From NCBI RefSeq assembly GCF_014202975.1, contig NZ_JACHHZ010000003.1, positions 744,001-808,000 of the forward strand: a DNA stretch of 64,000 bases. The letters are read 5' to 3'. The position numbers were made by a program, and so were the translations under genes. How positions within the stretch are numbered: position 1 is the stretch's first letter; each line of letters begins with the position of its first letter. The DNA is from Povalibacter uvarum (GTDB taxonomy: Bacteria > Pseudomonadota > Gammaproteobacteria > Steroidobacterales > Steroidobacteraceae). Of the stretch, positions 37,856 through 46,438 are shown piece by piece. The notes under the pieces were generated by a model. The model was not told where the DNA came from. It made no database searches and was given only the letters and a program-made list of their open reading frames with translations.

Positions 37856-38431
37856 ATGACGACTCTGGACGCTTCGCCGACGGTTCCTGAGATGCTTTCG
37901 CCGGGCGGCGATGCCGAGCGCGTTCAGGATGAGCGATATACCGAATCGATCGCGCTCCATGGCGACGCGCTCGGGCGGCTGGTGCGCGGCTACGAATCGA
38001 GACCGGACCGCCGCCAGGATCTGCTCCAGGACATCCACATCGCCCTTTGGCGGAGCTTTGCGACGTTCGACCAGCGATGTTCGCTGCGGACCTGGGTTTA
38101 TCGAGTCGCTCACATCGCTGCAACCCGCCACATCGTCGCGGACCGCCGGCTGCGACTGCGCGAGTTGTACACGCTCGATGACGTGCCGGAGCCGGAAGAT
38201 CCGCACAATCCGGCCGAGGACGTGGATCGAAGCGATTCCCTGCAGCGGCTGCTGTCGCTGATCGACCGGCTGAAACCGCCGGACCGGCAGGTGATCCTGC
38301 TCTATCTCGAAGACTTCAGCGCGGATGCGATCAGCGAGGTCATCGGCCTGTCCCCGCAGAACGTCGCGACCAAGATCCACCGGATCAAGCGCCTGCTTGC
38401 CACCCTGTTTCACGCGGAGGAGCGCTCATGA
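37856..38431 (+). CDS. ECF-type RNA polymerase sigma factor
   Basis: 191 residues. Region 2 (RQDLLQDIHIALWRSFATFDQRCSLRTWVYRVAHIAATRHI) and region 4 (LIDRLKPPDRQVILLYLEDFSADAISEVIGLSPQNVATKIHRIKRLLATLF), linked by an acidic Pro-rich spacer. Its stop overlaps the start of a multi-pass membrane protein (ATGA). Sigma and anti-sigma genes are often paired this way. It lies 51 bp after kdpE but is probably a separate regulatory unit. Confidence 0.9.
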   Translation: MTTLDASPTVPEMLSPGGDAERVQDERYTESIALHGDALGRLVRGYESRPDRRQDLLQDIHIALWRSFATFDQRCSLRTWVYRVAHIAATRHIVADRRLRLRELYTLDDVPEPEDPHNPAEDVDRSDSLQRLLSLIDRLKPPDRQVILLYLEDFSADAISEVIGLSPQNVATKIHRIKRLLATLFHAEERS

Positions 38432-39042
38432 CGACCAACGAGGAGAACCGGATGGAGAAATCGGCATGGCAGTCGCAGCCGCTCGACGCGCCGGTCGTTT
38501 CGCTGGCGTTCGTCCATCACCAGGCCAGCCGGCTCAACAAGGATTTCCGGCAGCAGAAGGGGCTCATGTACTGGGCGCTCGGCATCATGGTCGCGGCGGG
38601 TCTGGTGACCGTGTTCAGGGATCCGCCCTCCGATATCGGTCCGATGCTCTACGTGATGCGGGTCGGCATCCTTCTGGCGCTCGCGGGAGCTGTCTGCGTG
38701 GTGCTCGAGATGCGCAGCCGCGCGCGCATGCTGCAAAGCCGTGACGACGTGACCGTGACGCAGAGCCTCGATGCTTACCGGTCCGAGCTCGAGCGCCGAA
38801 GGGACTACTACCTGCATTCCTGGCGATGGTCGCTGCTTCCGATGCTCCCTGCGGCGCTGGTGCTGATCGTCGGCGGAATGATCTATGACCCTCACCCGGA
38901 AATGCTGTCTCACTACGGGCTGATCGTTGTGTTTGCGGTGGCATTCACGGCGGCAGGGGTGTGGGACCACAGGCGTAAGGGGCACGCGTATCAAGGCGAG
39001 CTCGACGCTCTCGGAACACTGGAGCACCGCCCGCGGCCGTAA
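38428..39042 (+). CDS. Membrane protein overlapping the ECF sigma gene (possible anti-sigma partner)
   Basis: 204 residues with about four TM helices: GLMYWALGIMVAAGLVTVF, MLYVMRVGILLALAGAVCVVLEM, WRWSLLPMLPAALVLIVGGMIY and YGLIVVFAVAFTAAGVWDH. The ~40-residue cytoplasmic N-terminal part (MEKSAWQSQPLDAPVVSLAFVHHQASRLNKDFRQQKG) could be the sigma-binding part. No zinc-binding anti-sigma HxxxCxxC motif is present. The anti-sigma role is inferred only from the 4-bp overlap. Confidence 0.75.
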   Translation: MTTNEENRMEKSAWQSQPLDAPVVSLAFVHHQASRLNKDFRQQKGLMYWALGIMVAAGLVTVFRDPPSDIGPMLYVMRVGILLALAGAVCVVLEMRSRARMLQSRDDVTVTQSLDAYRSELERRRDYYLHSWRWSLLPMLPAALVLIVGGMIYDPHPEMLSHYGLIVVFAVAFTAAGVWDHRRKGHAYQGELDALGTLEHRPRP

Positions 39043-39139
39043 AAGGCGTCGCTGACATTTCCTTGATCTTTTCCGGACGAAAGTTGGTGGTCGGTAGAGC
39101 GGGCGTGAACCTATACTTCGCTCGAGTCGACCTACCGCC

Positions 39140-39568
39140 ATGAACCGCCGAATCTTCAAGTCGCTGACGCTCTGGATGGTGCCGCTGCTGCTCGCGCGCG
39201 CACTGATCCCGGCCGGCTACATGTTGATGACGGGCGCGGATGGCCTGCAGCTCATGTTCTGCCCGGGCGTGGTCCAGATGGCGATGCCCGCCGTCGATGA
39301 GCATGCCCATCACGCCGGGCATCACGCAGCAGCCGATCAGGCGCAACAGGCGGGCAGTTCCTCCGACGGCTCGTCCGGACATCGCGCCCAGGACAGCATG
39401 CCGTGTCCGTTCGCGCTCGCTGCGGTGGCGGCGCTGGGACACGCAATCGGCGGCGCCACGTTCTCCGATTCGACCGCGGAAGAGTTCCCCGATTTCCATT
39501 CGGCACCGGATATCCATTCCGGTCCGCTGCGCGCCGACCGCATCCGCGGTCCGCCGCTCTTTTCCTGA
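39140..39568 (+). CDS. DUF2946-like protein, likely metal-related
   Basis: 142 residues. The N-terminal hydrophobic segment TLWMVPLLLARALIPAGYMLMTG carries the RALIPAGYM signature of DUF2946, followed by LQLMFCPG, a His-rich stretch (DEHAHHAGHHAAAD) and SMPCPFALAAVAALGHAI. His and Cys content suggests copper or another soft metal. DUF2946 genes often sit beside copper-type TonB receptors, as here (94 bp upstream of one). Confidence 0.8.
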   Translation: MNRRIFKSLTLWMVPLLLARALIPAGYMLMTGADGLQLMFCPGVVQMAMPAVDEHAHHAGHHAAADQAQQAGSSSDGSSGHRAQDSMPCPFALAAVAALGHAIGGATFSDSTAEEFPDFHSAPDIHSGPLRADRIRGPPLFS

Positions 39569-39661
39569 AAGGCACGTTGTCGATCGACCGTTGACGGATT
39601 GCCATCCGGCAGGCCGTCGCTGCTTTTCGCCGAAGCGCTGCTTCGGTTCAGGAGAATTGGA

Positions 39662-41944
39662 ATGAAGACCCGGCATTCGGCGCCGGCTGCGCTCGCATTC
39701 GCAGTCAGTGCGCTTTCGCCCGTCGTTCACGCAGATCCCGATGTGGAGCCTGTGCGGACACTGGGGACGGTGACCGTGATCGGCACGCGACCAACGTCGC
39801 TGCCGACGCAGATCCCGACGACGATCGAGGGCATCACGGCGCAGGAGATCGCAGTGGCGATCAACGCCACGGATGCGGAAGACGCCCTCAAATATCTTCC
39901 TAGCCTGCTCGTCCGCAAGCGCTATATCGGCGACTACGACCATGCAGTGCTGGCGAGCCGCGCTTCGGGCACGGGCAACAGCGCCCGCTCGCTCGTGTAC
40001 GCCGACGGGATACTGCTCTCGAATCTGCTCGGCAACGGCGCAACGTTCACACCGCGCTGGGGCATGGTGACGCCCGGCGAGATCGAACGGGTGGACGTGC
40101 TCTATGGTCCGTTCTCGGCCGCCTATCCCGGCAACTCGGTCGGTGCCGTCGTCGAGTACCTCACGAGGATGCCGGACCAGTTCGAGGCGCACGTGCGCGC
40201 GACGAGCTTAGGCCAGAAGTTCGATGTCTACAGCACTGACGAAACGTACGATGGCTATCAGGGCAGCGTTTCGATCGGCGATCGTTTCGGCGACCTGTCC
40301 GGCTGGCTGAGCTACACGCGGTTGGACAACGACAGCCAACCGCTCGTGTACGCGAACAAGCTCGTCAGCTCCGGAACGCCGGGTAGCGCAGGTACTGCGG
40401 TGACCGGCGCGATTCCCGGCAAGAATCCGCGCAATCAGGACTGGCTCCTGCTGGGCACGACCAGCCAGGCTCACACGGTCCAGGACCAGGCGAAGCTCAA
40501 GCTCGCTTACGACTTCACGCCGAATCTGCGTGCGAGCTACACACTGGGCTGGTGGCGCAATGAAGCCGAGCGAGCGTCGGAGAGCTGGCTTCGCGATGCG
40601 AATGGCAATCCGTTCTACGCGGGGACGATCAACGTCGATGGGCGCTCCTACACGGTTGCGGCTACGGACTTCGCGCCCAGCCGCGGGGATCTGCAGCACT
40701 TCATGCACGGGTTTTCGTTGAAGCATGCCAGCGGCGGGGCGTTCGACTGGGAAGTCGCGGCGAGCCTGTACGACTACGACCGCGATGAAGTGCGGTCGCC
40801 GACTGTCGCACTGCCGGCAGCCGAAACAGGAGGGGCGGGGCGCCTCACTGATCTGTCGGGCACGGGCTGGAACTCCGTATCGCTGAAGGGAGCGTGGCGG
40901 CCCGAGGGCGTCGATCACATCGTCGATTTCGGGTACCAGCGCGACGACTACGAGCTGCGCACGCTCGTATCGAATACCGCCGACTGGCTGAGCGGCGCGC
41001 CCGCATCACGCTTCTCTGCATTTCGAGGCAACACGATGCTGCAGAGTCTGTATGCGCAGGACACTTGGGGATTCGCGGCGGACTGGCGTGCAACACTGGG
41101 ATTGCGTGCGGAGCGATGGGAAGCATCCGATGGTGCGATCTCGAATGCGACCTCGACGTTGTCGTTCGGCGAGCGATCGGCAACGTACTATTCGCCGAAG
41201 GCCGCGATCGCCTACCAGCTTGCGCCGGATTGGTCGCTCAAGGCGTCCGTCGGTCGCGCTGTCCGCATGCCGACTGTCGCCGAGCTGTACCAGGGATCGA
41301 TCTCGACCACCGTCATCGTCAACAATGATCCGGATCTGAAGCCTGAGCGGTCGTGGACCGGTGAGCTCACCGCCCGGTACGACCACGATCGCGGCTCGTT
41401 GCGGGCGACGGTGTTCCACGAGGACACTCGCGATGCGCTGTATTCACAGACGAACGTCACCGTGACGCCGAACGTGACGAACATCCAGAACGTCGATCAC
41501 ATCCGTACGACCGGACTGGAGCTGGCCGGGGACTTCGCCGATGCGTTCGTCGAAAACCTGGATCTGCAGGCCAGCGTCACGTATGCGCACTCACGCATCG
41601 TGGAGAACGACAACTTCCCCGCAAGCGAAGGCAAGTGGCAGCCGCGTGTGCCGGACTGGCGTGCGAATCTTCTTGCGACCTACCGGATGGGCGAAAAGTG
41701 GACCACGACGCTGGGCTTGCGCTACAGCGGCAAGCAGTACAACACGCTGGACAACAGCGATCCGAACGGCTTCGCGTATACGGGCGTCAGCGAGTTCTTC
41801 ACGGTCGATGCACGCGTGCGTTACGCGCTGACACAGCAGATCACGCTGGCGATCAGTGCCGACAATCTCAACGGCGACAACTACTGGAATTTCCACCACT
41901 ACCCGCAGCGCACGATTGCCGCGGAGTTGAGCATGGATTTCTAG
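39662..41944 (+). CDS. TonB-dependent receptor, probably metal/copper type
   Basis: 760 residues from ATG 39662, with AGGAG 8 nt upstream. Signal peptide MKTRHSAPAALAFAVSALSPVVHADP; plug with LGTVTVIGTRPTSLPTQIPTTIEGITAQEI, DALKYLPSLLVRKRY and GEIERVDVLYGPFSAAYPGNSVGAVVEYLTR; barrel ending AAELSMDF. The plug differs from the two VTAQKREQN-type receptors in this window. Together with the DUF2946 gene this suggests metal uptake; the metal is not certain. Confidence 0.9.
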   Translation: MKTRHSAPAALAFAVSALSPVVHADPDVEPVRTLGTVTVIGTRPTSLPTQIPTTIEGITAQEIAVAINATDAEDALKYLPSLLVRKRYIGDYDHAVLASRASGTGNSARSLVYADGILLSNLLGNGATFTPRWGMVTPGEIERVDVLYGPFSAAYPGNSVGAVVEYLTRMPDQFEAHVRATSLGQKFDVYSTDETYDGYQGSVSIGDRFGDLSGWLSYTRLDNDSQPLVYANKLVSSGTPGSAGTAVTGAIPGKNPRNQDWLLLGTTSQAHTVQDQAKLKLAYDFTPNLRASYTLGWWRNEAERASESWLRDANGNPFYAGTINVDGRSYTVAATDFAPSRGDLQHFMHGFSLKHASGGAFDWEVAASLYDYDRDEVRSPTVALPAAETGGAGRLTDLSGTGWNSVSLKGAWRPEGVDHIVDFGYQRDDYELRTLVSNTADWLSGAPASRFSAFRGNTMLQSLYAQDTWGFAADWRATLGLRAERWEASDGAISNATSTLSFGERSATYYSPKAAIAYQLAPDWSLKASVGRAVRMPTVAELYQGSISTTVIVNNDPDLKPERSWTGELTARYDHDRGSLRATVFHEDTRDALYSQTNVTVTPNVTNIQNVDHIRTTGLELAGDFADAFVENLDLQASVTYAHSRIVENDNFPASEGKWQPRVPDWRANLLATYRMGEKWTTTLGLRYSGKQYNTLDNSDPNGFAYTGVSEFFTVDARVRYALTQQITLAISADNLNGDNYWNFHHYPQRTIAAELSMDF

Positions 41945-42058
41945 TTTTCTCGTCCGCTCTGCAGTAGGGGTGTCGCCGTTTGCGTGGACGGCGACGCGTC
42001 TGATATGAAGCATCCACCAACAAATGGCATGCCGAAGCAGTGTGCCGGGGGAGGATGC

Positions 42059-44221
42059 ATGGGTGCGATTCGATTCACTTTCCTGCTCGGATTGTTCGGG
42101 CTCGTGGCCGGGTGCGGAGGAGGCGGCAGCGGTGGCGGCGGTGACGACACCAGCCTGACGCTCAGTGCCTCGACGGTCACATTCGAGGCCTTTGTCGCCG
42201 AGCCTGCGGCGGAAACGAAGACCTTGCAGGTATCGTGGACCGGTTCGAAGGTTGCCGGCTTCATCGTCGGTACATTGCCAGGCCAGACCCTGCCGAGCTG
42301 GCTCGACGTTACGGCCGTCGGTACGAGCAACCCGACGACACTACAGATAACGCGGCGGCCCGTTGCCTTGCCCACCGGACGACAATCGATCACCTTGCGG
42401 GTCGTGACCGGTGATGCCAACCAGAACATCTTCGACACGCGGGATTTCACAGTCACGCTCGATGTAGTCGCCGTTCCCACCGCGGCGCCGACCGCGCTCT
42501 CGTGGGTGGAGACGGAGCAGCCAGCGAACCGGGCGATCGCGATCACCCGCGATAGTCGTGTTCAGATCGCGAGCGTCACGCCCACTGTCGACTGGATCAG
42601 CGCCGCAGTTTCCGGCGATTCGATCAATCTCTCCGGCACGGCGGCTTCTGCCGCGCTGGCGCCGGGGGCAGTGACAGGTGCGGTCCGGGCGACGTTCTCG
42701 CTGGGAGGGCGGCAGCGCATTGTCGATATCCCAGTGACGGGAATGATCTCGCCCGCACTCTCGGGCACGGCGTCGCTCGCGTACGAAGTGAACGCATCGA
42801 CGCAAGCGGCGAATCTGTCGAATCTGGCCGTAACGGTTACGGCTGCGACCCAGTCCGCGATCGGGTTCAACGTGCAGAGCAGTGCGGCCTGGCTGATCGC
42901 AACAGGGACGACCACCGGCGCCCCGGGCAATGTCTCGGTTTCGTTGAGTCCGAGCGAGCTGCAGCAGATGGGGTACGGGATCCACAACGCAACGCTGACC
43001 ATAGCGCCCACTGGCAGCTCGGCACGCCCACTGCAGATTCCTGTCTCGCTCAATCTGCGGCTGCCGGAAGTGCATTTCGTCGCGCCGGTTGCCTTCACGG
43101 ATTCCGTCGCGAACGACTACGTCATCGCTCGCGGCGCGGGCTTCTCGGATCCCGCAGCGGTGCCCTCGCTGGACGGGCAGGTGATGGGAGGCGTCACCGT
43201 CATGAGCGATACGGAACTGCGATTCGTTCCTGGTGCCCGGGCCGCAGGCGACTATGAGGTGCGGGTATCGAACAATCTCGGCTTCACGCGCGACAGCGCC
43301 AATCTGCGCGTCGCCGAGCCGCCGTCGTACGGCAATTTCACGATGGCCGCTGCGGTCGAGTTGCAGGAACGCGTGGTTTCCAGCCCGATCAATGGCGTCG
43401 TGCTGAGCAGCAACTGTTATTTCTGCTGGGATGGCGACTCCAAATCGACTTTGCAGCGGTTTTCCTACGACGCCGGCACGCAGACCTGGACTCGCACCCA
43501 GCATGCCTATCCGGGGTTGTACGATTTTGCTTTCAGTCCGGATGAATCCCAGCTCATCGTGATGACGTCGACCGACGTGCTGCTGGTCGATCCCCTGACG
43601 ATGGCGACGATCCAGTCGTACCCGTTGCCCTTCCAGATAGGCGGCAGCTCGCGACAACTTGCGGTACTGAACAGCGGCGTGGTCATCATCGACGACTTGC
43701 GGCGCGGGTTCTCGCTGCGCTCGCGTCAGTTCGTGGAAGTCCCGAACTACCTCGCGGGCGGAGGCCTGGCGGTCAGCATCGACGGAAGTCGCGCGATGTT
43801 CGGCTCGCCCACCAACTCGGGTGATGTTCCGTACGGCTATCTCGATGCGTCCAACGGCGCCATCTACACGTCGCCGACGCGCCAGCACTACGCCCGCGGC
43901 ATCTACTCGCGACACGCCGAAGCCGGCTTCACCAACAACTACGTGTTGAATGCGGATCTGGAGCTGCGCGGGACACTGCCGGTCGCAAGTCACGCCGGCG
44001 ATCTGTCGCCCGACGGCACGCGAGCTTATGGATTGGACTACGCCGCCGGCGCATTGCGCGTCTTCGATATCACCGGATCGGAGCCCTTCGCGGAGATTCT
44101 TCCCGCGTATGCGGCGCCAGGGGTCGACGCCTATAGCGGCGGGCGTGTGGCGATCGACCCGAGCGGTCGCGCCATCTTCGTCATCTCGGAAACCGACTTC
44201 ACCGTAATTGCACTGCCCTGA
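42059..44221 (+). CDS. Large lipoprotein with BACON/Ig-like repeats and a beta-propeller-like C terminus
   Basis: 720 residues from ATG 42059, preceded by GGGGGAGGA. Signal ends in the lipobox LVAGC, then poly-Gly GGGGSGGGGDD. Three BACON-like ~100-residue modules follow (LTLSASTVTFEAFVAEPAAETKTLQVSW...; LSWVETEQPANRAIAITRDSRVQIAS...; ASLAYEVNASTQAANLSNLAVTVTA...), then an IPT-like segment (FVAPVAFTDSVANDYVIARGAGF). From ~450 come WD40/YVTN-like strands (YDFAFSPDESQLIVMTSTDVLLVDPLTMATI; GDLSPDGTRAYGLDYAAGALRVFDITG). Probably surface-exposed, possibly glycan- or protein-binding. It follows the TonB receptor by 114 bp. Confidence 0.82.
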   Translation: MGAIRFTFLLGLFGLVAGCGGGGSGGGGDDTSLTLSASTVTFEAFVAEPAAETKTLQVSWTGSKVAGFIVGTLPGQTLPSWLDVTAVGTSNPTTLQITRRPVALPTGRQSITLRVVTGDANQNIFDTRDFTVTLDVVAVPTAAPTALSWVETEQPANRAIAITRDSRVQIASVTPTVDWISAAVSGDSINLSGTAASAALAPGAVTGAVRATFSLGGRQRIVDIPVTGMISPALSGTASLAYEVNASTQAANLSNLAVTVTAATQSAIGFNVQSSAAWLIATGTTTGAPGNVSVSLSPSELQQMGYGIHNATLTIAPTGSSARPLQIPVSLNLRLPEVHFVAPVAFTDSVANDYVIARGAGFSDPAAVPSLDGQVMGGVTVMSDTELRFVPGARAAGDYEVRVSNNLGFTRDSANLRVAEPPSYGNFTMAAAVELQERVVSSPINGVVLSSNCYFCWDGDSKSTLQRFSYDAGTQTWTRTQHAYPGLYDFAFSPDESQLIVMTSTDVLLVDPLTMATIQSYPLPFQIGGSSRQLAVLNSGVVIIDDLRRGFSLRSRQFVEVPNYLAGGGLAVSIDGSRAMFGSPTNSGDVPYGYLDASNGAIYTSPTRQHYARGIYSRHAEAGFTNNYVLNADLELRGTLPVASHAGDLSPDGTRAYGLDYAAGALRVFDITGSEPFAEILPAYAAPGVDAYSGGRVAIDPSGRAIFVISETDFTVIALP

Positions 44222-44233
44222 GGGCAGCTGCGC

Positions 44234-45538
44234 CTACGACGCGGACAGCACCCGTTCCATCAGCGAAGGCTGCATCCGCTTCAGAAAGCGATCGGCCGTC
44301 TGCGGCCGCTCGCGCCGGTCGAACGACAGGCAGCGATCGATCAATTTCTTCAGGCGGCTGTTGAGGCCAGGCACCGGCGCGAATGTCATTCCCTTCTGGC
44401 GCGCAATGGCCATGCTGCTGCGCTGGAAGGGATGGACGCCCGTCAGCATCTCGTACGCGATGACGCCGAGCGGATAGAGATCATCCGCGGGATGCGGCTG
44501 CGAGTGCTGCGCCCAGGGATCGGTTGCATACGCCTCGGTGTAAGCACGCAGCGTCAGCGTGTCGAGCACGTCGAGCGACTCGTTGCTGACCGGGACGGCG
44601 TTGACCAGGCCGAACGCCATGATCTTTGCCGTGCCATCGTCGCACAGGAAGACAGCGTGCGGGCTCAGGTCGGAATGCACGATGCCGTGACGATGCGCGA
44701 ACGCGAGACCGTTGGCGATTCCTGAAATGATGGGCCACGCGAGCTCATGCGACGTGCCGCATCCGCGTACCTCGCGGATGAGACTGCTCAGCCATCGGCC
44801 GCGCAGCGGCTCCATGACGATGAACACCCGATCGCCCTGTTGCTCGAGGCTGCGGACGCCGACGATATTCGGATGAATCAGATGCTGGGTGCGACGGATC
44901 GCCGCATCGAGCGCTGCGTATGCGGCCGGCTGATGCCGCAGGTTCACTGCGACGACCTTTACCGTGACTTTCTCGCGCCCGCCGAGACTGAGGAGATCGA
45001 CGGCCTCGAAAACCTGGCCGACACCGCCGGCGCCGAGGTGGCTCACGATCCGATACCGGTCCTTGAGTACGCTGCCGGGAACGATGTTCTCCGGATCCGC
45101 CGGATGACACGTGGCCGCGACGATGGCCGCCGAGTCGAACCATTCGATCGGGCCGGTCAGGGGCGTGGCAGGGGCGAGGTCATGCGCAGTCTCGACGCGC
45201 TTGTGAGTCGTGCGTTCGATGAGCGCATTGAGCAGCCGGTCGGTTTCTCGCATGCGATCGGCTGTCGTGGGCGCCGGCCTCGATGATTCGGGCGGCAGCA
45301 TTCCGGAATCGATCCAGACGGTGCGATCGGTCTGAAAGCCTTCGAGCGCATCGAGCAGCGAGCGGGCCACGCTGCGCGTAATGCGTTTGTCTTTCATCGC
45401 GGCTTCGACGCGCAGGTTCCAGAAACGCGTACCGGCAGGATCGGCTTGCGCCGATGCAAGCAACGACTGGCAGGCGGCGTCGAGTGTTATCGACTGCCCG
45501 CGCAGATCCTCGATGATCTGGTCGACGTGCTTCCCCAT
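44234..45538 (-). CDS. Serine/threonine kinase-fold protein, probable pseudokinase
   Basis: 434 residues from ATG 45538 (AAGGA upstream). An N-terminal ~165 residues of unknown type precede a kinase fold: YRIVSHLGAGGVGQVFEAVD (Gly loop), VTVKVVAV (Lys), HPNIVGVRSL and a C-lobe ending DDLYPLGVIAYEMLTGVHPF. Key residues are changed: catalytic loop HSDLSPHAVF instead of HRDLKPxNxx (Lys and Asn lost), AFG instead of DFG, and Ala at the alpha-C Glu position. It should bind poorly or not at all to Mg-ATP and may act as a scaffold or sensor. No transmembrane segment. Confidence 0.88.
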   Translation of the reverse strand: MGKHVDQIIEDLRGQSITLDAACQSLLASAQADPAGTRFWNLRVEAAMKDKRITRSVARSLLDALEGFQTDRTVWIDSGMLPPESSRPAPTTADRMRETDRLLNALIERTTHKRVETAHDLAPATPLTGPIEWFDSAAIVAATCHPADPENIVPGSVLKDRYRIVSHLGAGGVGQVFEAVDLLSLGGREKVTVKVVAVNLRHQPAAYAALDAAIRRTQHLIHPNIVGVRSLEQQGDRVFIVMEPLRGRWLSSLIREVRGCGTSHELAWPIISGIANGLAFAHRHGIVHSDLSPHAVFLCDDGTAKIMAFGLVNAVPVSNESLDVLDTLTLRAYTEAYATDPWAQHSQPHPADDLYPLGVIAYEMLTGVHPFQRSSMAIARQKGMTFAPVPGLNSRLKKLIDRCLSFDRRERPQTADRFLKRMQPSLMERVLSAS

Positions 45539-45770
45539 GGCCTGTTTCCTTGTGCGTTCCGGAAAATCCGGGATCCATTCGGCGGCCCGGCTTGCAAACC
45601 GGTACATCGCGCATGGTTTGAAGAATATTCACCGCCTGTGCACCCAGGATGTGACCGCCGGCTCATTTTTCCCGGCCGTTCGGCGGATTGCATGCAATTG
45701 TTCGCGGGTGTCCGCTGATCGGAACGGGGGGCGTCCCGCTTATGTATAGCGGCCTGCCGGACTTGGCGAT

Positions 45771-45840
45771 GAGCGGCGAGCTATGAGCGATGAGTCAGAA
45801 GCCTGCTGAGGTTCTGGCTCATTGCTCGTCGCTCGCAGCG
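45771..45840. repeat. Inverted heptamer-phased stem element between the pseudokinase and the 123-aa gene
   Basis: Left arm GAGCGGC, GAGCTAT, GAGCGAT, GAGTCAG (45771-45798) and right arm GCTCATT, GCTCGTC, GCTCGCA (45817-45837), both in exact 7-bp register and mutually complementary. Short loop (about 18 bp) with the TTCTGGCTC edge. It ends a few bases from the stop codon of the gene at 45845. The rest of the gap (45539-45770) holds no gene that I can support. Confidence 0.88.
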
Positions 45841-45844
45841 ACCC

Positions 45845-46216
45845 TCAGGCGATCGCTGCCCGCTCGACCGGCAGCGGAATGACTTCCGCCTTCGGTAGTT
45901 CGGCAACAGCAGCCCTGCGTGTGCGGACGCGGGGGATCGGATCGTCGCCGTGCAATTGCTGGTCGGTGTTGGCGAGCCAGCGTTCGATGTGACGACGGAA
46001 GCGTTCGATGGAGCGGACGCGAAGGACGACGAGGCCCGTGCCGTCGTACATCTGCTCCTGCACGGCCGACACGTGATACCACCACTGCAGGCGTTCGAGC
46101 CGCTCGCCGTTGAAGTACGGCAATGAAATCGAAAAGCGGCGTCCTCGCCGGGTGGGTTCCGTTTCGGCGAAAGCGAAGTAGTCTTCGAGTGCACGCGGCA
46201 GTTCGATGAGCGTCAT
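45845..46216 (-). CDS. Conserved-looking small protein of unknown function
   Basis: 123 residues from ATG 46216. MTLIELPRALEDYFAFAETE, RRGRRFSISLPYFNGERLERLQWWYHVSAVQEQMYDGTGLVVLRVRSIERF and an Arg/Pro-rich tail. Soluble, basic, no signal peptide, no recognised domain. The balanced codon use and an ATG with AGAG upstream make it look real. Same strand as the pseudokinase and upstream of it, so they might be co-transcribed through the heptamer element. Confidence 0.6.
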   Translation of the reverse strand: MTLIELPRALEDYFAFAETEPTRRGRRFSISLPYFNGERLERLQWWYHVSAVQEQMYDGTGLVVLRVRSIERFRRHIERWLANTDQQLHGDDPIPRVRTRRAAVAELPKAEVIPLPVERAAIA

Positions 46217-46438
46217 CCGATCTCTTGTGGGAAGGATTAACGACGCGAGGATCATAGCGAGTCGCTGTGATGCGTTCCAAGAGGGCGGAGCGCTTCGCAT
46301 CGAACTTTTCTTCCGGCAGCCGCGTTCGCAACGATGCGTCGCACCGATTTCAGGCAGACGGGCTGGCAAATGCGGACGCGACGTGATAACCCGGTGCACG
46401 ATTTGCGGCGGCCGAAGCGATTGACTGGAGCAACTTCG

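Noticed and set aside
36605-38413. 602-aa minus-strand opening
   Set aside because: Antisense across kdpD, kdpE and the ECF gene; crosses three real genes and a REP element.
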